Part shown: positions 32,301-34,146 of the stretch, one piece after another
Position numbering within the stretch: position 1 is the stretch's first letter
Layout of the letters: every line of letters starts with the position of its first letter
NCBI GenBank assembly: GCA_049644865.1
Contig: JBARSV010000009.1
Span: 1-34,146 of the forward strand
From: JAPUDQ01 sp049644865
GTDB taxonomy: Bacteria > Patescibacteriota > Saccharimonadia > Saccharimonadales > Saccharimonadaceae
Length of the DNA: 34,146 nucleotides
Reading direction: 5' to 3'
The notes under the pieces: generated by a model
What the model was told of the DNA's origin: nothing
What the model saw: the letters and a program-made list of their open reading frames with translations, nothing else
Database searches by the model: none
Translations under genes and position numbers: made by a program

Positions 32301-32946
32301 GCCCATCGGTAGCGTCACTGAAGACCATGACAAAAAAGCCGTTGTGATCGGGGGAGTAATATCAAGTATCCGTACGATACTAACGAAGAATGGAAGCAAG
32401 ATGGCATTTGTGGCTGTTGAAGACAAAACTGGAGAAAGCGAGGTGATCGTATTTCCTAAAACATTTGAAGAAATCGCTGAAGCACTCGTGCAAGACGCCG
32501 TCATAACAGTCAGCGGAAAAGTAAGCAGTACCGATCGCGATGGCAACCCGCTTGGATCGGCCAAAGTTATTGCCGATGAGATAACCTTTTTTACTAATGA
32601 CGAACTTGACAATTATGAGAGTACGGGCAAAAAGATGAAGACGCCAAAACCAAAGAAACAACAGACATCGACAATTACTTCTCCTCCTGAACCGCGCTAT
32701 AGCTACGCTCCCGTCGAAGAAATCACTCCAAAAATATATGTCAAAGTACCTGACCCAACCGATCAAGATAAATTATTGCGGCTCAAAAAGACGTTTAATG
32801 AGTTTCCCGGCGCCAGTGAAATTATTCTCGTTCTCGGTCAGTCAAAAGACTCTGCTATACGTCTACCTTTTCGGGCAGGTGCAAGCGATGAGTTGACGTC
32901 ACGAATTAGTGATATATATGGCGCAGAGAATATAAAAATCAAATAA
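29305..32946 (+). CDS. dnaE: DNA polymerase III alpha subunit
   Basis: A 1213-residue replicative polymerase. The N-terminal PHP domain shows HLHNH (His20, His22), MTDHG, GIETY, an SACLGGE segment and SDAHY, so most metal-binding positions look intact and a built-in nuclease is possible. The polymerase core has GPGRGSAAGS and the catalytic MPDIDID with Asp428, Asp430 and Asp432. QADLF at 940-944 is a beta-clamp binding motif. A C-terminal OB-fold (about 1010-1110) and a basic linker follow. Length is typical of DnaE1-type enzymes. It stands alone, ending one base from the stop of the convergent CAP gene. Confidence 0.97.
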   Translation: MAGGKKPHVKGALVPSDFVHLHNHTHHSLLDGLTKVGELVSRVKELGMSAVAMTDHGTLSGAIEFYKACKAEDIKPIIGIETYVAARTIHDREPAKDKARYHLILLAMNNTGYQNLMKLSTIANLEGVYYKPRIDHDLLMKYNEGLIALSACLGGEVAEKIRNESYDEAKKTAEWYRSVFGDRYYLEIQDHDTKEQKETNTKILKLASDTGIPCVVTSDAHYLDQSDQEAHEILLCVGTTAFLADEGRMSLKDYHLHVTDPRDVITRWGTDHPEVIKNTKEIADRCDVTLEFGKILIPRFPVPEGETEKSHLDILVWQGLAWRYGGVAKEAIASLTEKAARKTLSPDVITRAEYELGVIDTMGFNGYFLIIHDFINWGKDQGIIFGPGRGSAAGSIIAYGLNITDLDPLKYDLLFERFLNPDRISMPDIDIDIQDTRRDEVIQYCVEKYGSERVANIATFGKMAARAAVRDVARVLQVPYAEADKLAKLIPPPVQGRHIPLGKSITTDPDLKNAYDTSPTAKEVIDFAIRLEGTIRSHGVHAAGVVIAPDDIVKFAPLEMAQKGVVATQYPMGPIEDLGLLKMDFLGLSNLTIINNALRIIKKVYKNQINLSELPLDDLATYELFQRGDTTGVFQLESAGMKRYLKELKPTEFNDIIAMCALYRPGPLGAGLTDSFVRRKNGLEKVTYEHELTKNALQSTYGVIVYQEQVMQMSREMSGFTGGESDTLRKGIGKKIPEVLKKMGDKFIEGAVENGVPRQTVEKIWHDILGFADYAFNKSHSACYALIAYWTAYLKAHYPDAFMAALMTSDRDDIDRLAIEISECRHMGIKVLPPDVNLSYKEFAIVPDKNEIRFGMVAVKGVGENAVEELIRTRDEDGAFQGIGDFARRVSTSKFNRRAWESLIKSGAYDSYGTRSDLLFNLDTITGYASKVQRDAASNQADLFGGMADVISMPDIVLEPSPTHYHDREMLQWERELLGLYLSAHPLDKYDAYFEEQTVPIGSVTEDHDKKAVVIGGVISSIRTILTKNGSKMAFVAVEDKTGESEVIVFPKTFEEIAEALVQDAVITVSGKVSSTDRDGNPLGSAKVIADEITFFTNDELDNYESTGKKMKTPKPKKQQTSTITSPPEPRYSYAPVEEITPKIYVKVPDPTDQDKLLRLKKTFNEFPGASEIILVLGQSKDSAIRLPFRAGASDELTSRISDIYGAENIKIK

Positions 32947-32947
32947 T

Positions 32948-33958
32948 TTATTGCAGCCGAGCGGCAGTTGTTGTCAAGATGAGCGCCAATGCCAACGTCA
33001 AGGCTATGACGTCGAATGTCGGGTGTGCGATAACAAAACGTTCGCTGGTTATGAGGGCGTGCTGCATGAGAGTACGATGAGTTATGGCGTAGCCCAGCGC
33101 GGCAGTTAGGGTAAGAGCAAGGCTAACGACGGCAACGCCTGGCAGCGTCCCCATGGCAAACATATCAAGTACGGATACATTTTTTGCCTCGGCAACTTTG
33201 ACAGATTTCGGTGCGGCAGGTGTAGCGATAGTTGGCGACGAAGGAGATGCAGTGGGCTGGAGAGCTTGTTCTGCCGATGGAGCTGGCGTTGATTCTGACT
33301 CGCTTGCTTGTTGTGATGAGCCGGATGCTGGCGATGTATTCATCGATGGAGCTGGTGCAGGTGTCGGAGCAGGTTGTGGTGCCGGGCTTGGTGCCGGTGG
33401 CGGTGCGGGTGCGGTATAGTTGAGGGGTTTGCCATAGTGTGCGACAACTATGGTGTACTCACCACCCTGAAAACTTGGTGCGTTAACGATACCGAAACCG
33501 ACATCACTATAATCACCAAGGATATTTGCCCTGTGGCCCGAGCTATTCATCCAGCCTTGATTTACCGCGAAACTTGAGTCAAAACCATAGGCGAGGTTCT
33601 CGCCAGCTGCCTGATAACTATAGCCCGCAGCTTCAAAAAAATACCATGGTTGCGTGCCGTCGGGTGCGACATGTGCCCAATAGTTGTTGTCTGCCATATG
33701 CTGAGCTTTGGCTTGAGCCGACGTGTTGAGTTGTGAATTAAGTGATAACGGCAGTAAGTTATTCGACGAACGTGATACATTTGCTTCTGAAAGTAATTCG
33801 CTGCGGCTTATTAATGTGGCGTAGGAAAGGACTTTATTAGAGGCGAAGCTTTGTACTGTAGTGATATCAAATCTTATAATACCTATCGTTATCACAACAA
33901 TCCCTAAAAGTATAAAAAGAATTCTACTGAGGTAAGGATGATTTGAGGACTGTTTCAT
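32948..33958 (-). CDS. CAP/SCP-domain (YkwD-like) surface protein with C-terminal membrane spans
   Basis: A 336-residue cell-envelope protein. An N-terminal membrane span (about 10-30) is followed by a CAP domain (about 50-180) with AQHMADNNYWAHVAPDG, GENLAYGF, WMNSSGHRANIL and VGFGIV, the usual CAP signature elements. A Pro/Ala/Ser linker (about 184-250) follows, then two further spans (about 268-290 and 313-333). CAP proteins of bacteria are secreted and of mixed or unknown activity. Extra C-terminal spans would fix both ends in the membrane, which is unusual for this family. Confidence 0.88.
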   Translation of the reverse strand: MKQSSNHPYLSRILFILLGIVVITIGIIRFDITTVQSFASNKVLSYATLISRSELLSEANVSRSSNNLLPLSLNSQLNTSAQAKAQHMADNNYWAHVAPDGTQPWYFFEAAGYSYQAAGENLAYGFDSSFAVNQGWMNSSGHRANILGDYSDVGFGIVNAPSFQGGEYTIVVAHYGKPLNYTAPAPPPAPSPAPQPAPTPAPAPSMNTSPASGSSQQASESESTPAPSAEQALQPTASPSSPTIATPAAPKSVKVAEAKNVSVLDMFAMGTLPGVAVVSLALTLTAALGYAITHRTLMQHALITSERFVIAHPTFDVIALTLALALILTTTAARLQ

Positions 33959-34066
33959 TATTTATATTTTTTTACTTATGGTTAATTGTAAACAATTCCC
34001 AACAATACTGCAAGGTGGTCGTACTCTACCACAACATATCGAACACTTCCGTTATTCTAAAAGAAG

Positions 34067-34073
34067 GAGGGGG
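34067..34073 (+). promoter_or_regulatory. Strong ribosome binding site for the right-edge gene
   Basis: AAGGAGG followed by GGG lies about 8-10 bases before the ATG at 34082 and supports that start. Confidence 0.6.
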
Positions 34074-34081
34074 TGGTATAT

Positions 34082-34146
34082 ATGGGCAAGCGAGTCGATC
34101 CGAATAAGATACTTGCAATGTACAAGGCTACTGGTGGAAAGGTACG
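34082..34146 (+). CDS. Start of an unidentified gene, cut by window edge
   Basis: ATG 34082 opens a frame that remains open to the edge; the first residues are MGKRVDPNKILAMYKATGG. The strong AAGGAGGGGG ribosome binding site supports a real gene. Too little is present to name a family. Confidence 0.55.
   Translation, partial: MGKRVDPNKILAMYKATGGKV

Overview
This window looks like chromosomal DNA from a Patescibacteria/CPR bacterium, most likely Candidatus Saccharibacteria (TM7). That placement is an inference. It rests on tightly packed genes with overlapping or touching ends, intermediate GC, standard use of TGA as a stop codon, and gene content: gatC-gatA-gatB, split transketolase, RpiB, class II aldolase, a PfkB-family kinase, a C-terminally short RelA/SpoT protein, a CAP/SCP surface protein with a Pro/Ala linker, and several small membrane proteins. 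No rRNA, tRNA, CRISPR array or intact mobile element was seen.

Layout. 1-123 is the C-terminal end of an integrase-type transposase. 183-4548 holds a P2-type cation ATPase and an ABC exporter, separated by a 25-bp perfect inverted repeat. 4625-7438 holds an anchored FKBP-like protein, a glutaredoxin, thioredoxin reductase and a convergent glycerophosphodiesterase. 7673-10156 holds pyrophosphatase and a NUDIX hydrolase facing a (p)ppGpp synthetase/hydrolase. 10348-19143 is a sugar-phosphate block: GAPDH, RpiB, a membrane protein, an epimerase-like protein, a small Cys protein on the other strand, transketolase N half, a DMT-type transporter, transketolase C half, a PfkB kinase, class II aldolase and an unknown 396-aa protein. 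19168-23907 holds a LOG-family protein, an anchored unknown, UvrB and a multi-span membrane protein with a pilin-like tail. 23945-28513 holds gatC, gatA, a HEPN-like gene, gatB and a UTP-glucose-1-phosphate uridylyltransferase. 28613-34146 holds two small membrane proteins, DNA polymerase III alpha, a CAP-domain protein and the start of one more gene.

How the genes fit together. The central block could interconvert pentose, triose and hexose phosphates (RpiB, epimerase, transketolase, aldolase, GAPDH), as expected where classical phosphofructokinase is missing. The glutaredoxin and thioredoxin reductase suggest a thiol redox unit. GatCAB makes Gln-tRNA and/or Asn-tRNA by amidation.

Two signals are not explained by genes. 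First, four intergenic regions carry 7-bp period repeats with unrelated sequences; in three of them the heptads form opposed arms of an imperfect inverted repeat. Second, many genes have a -10 hexamer only 6-9 bases before the ATG, which predicts leaderless mRNAs, while other genes have normal Shine-Dalgarno leaders.
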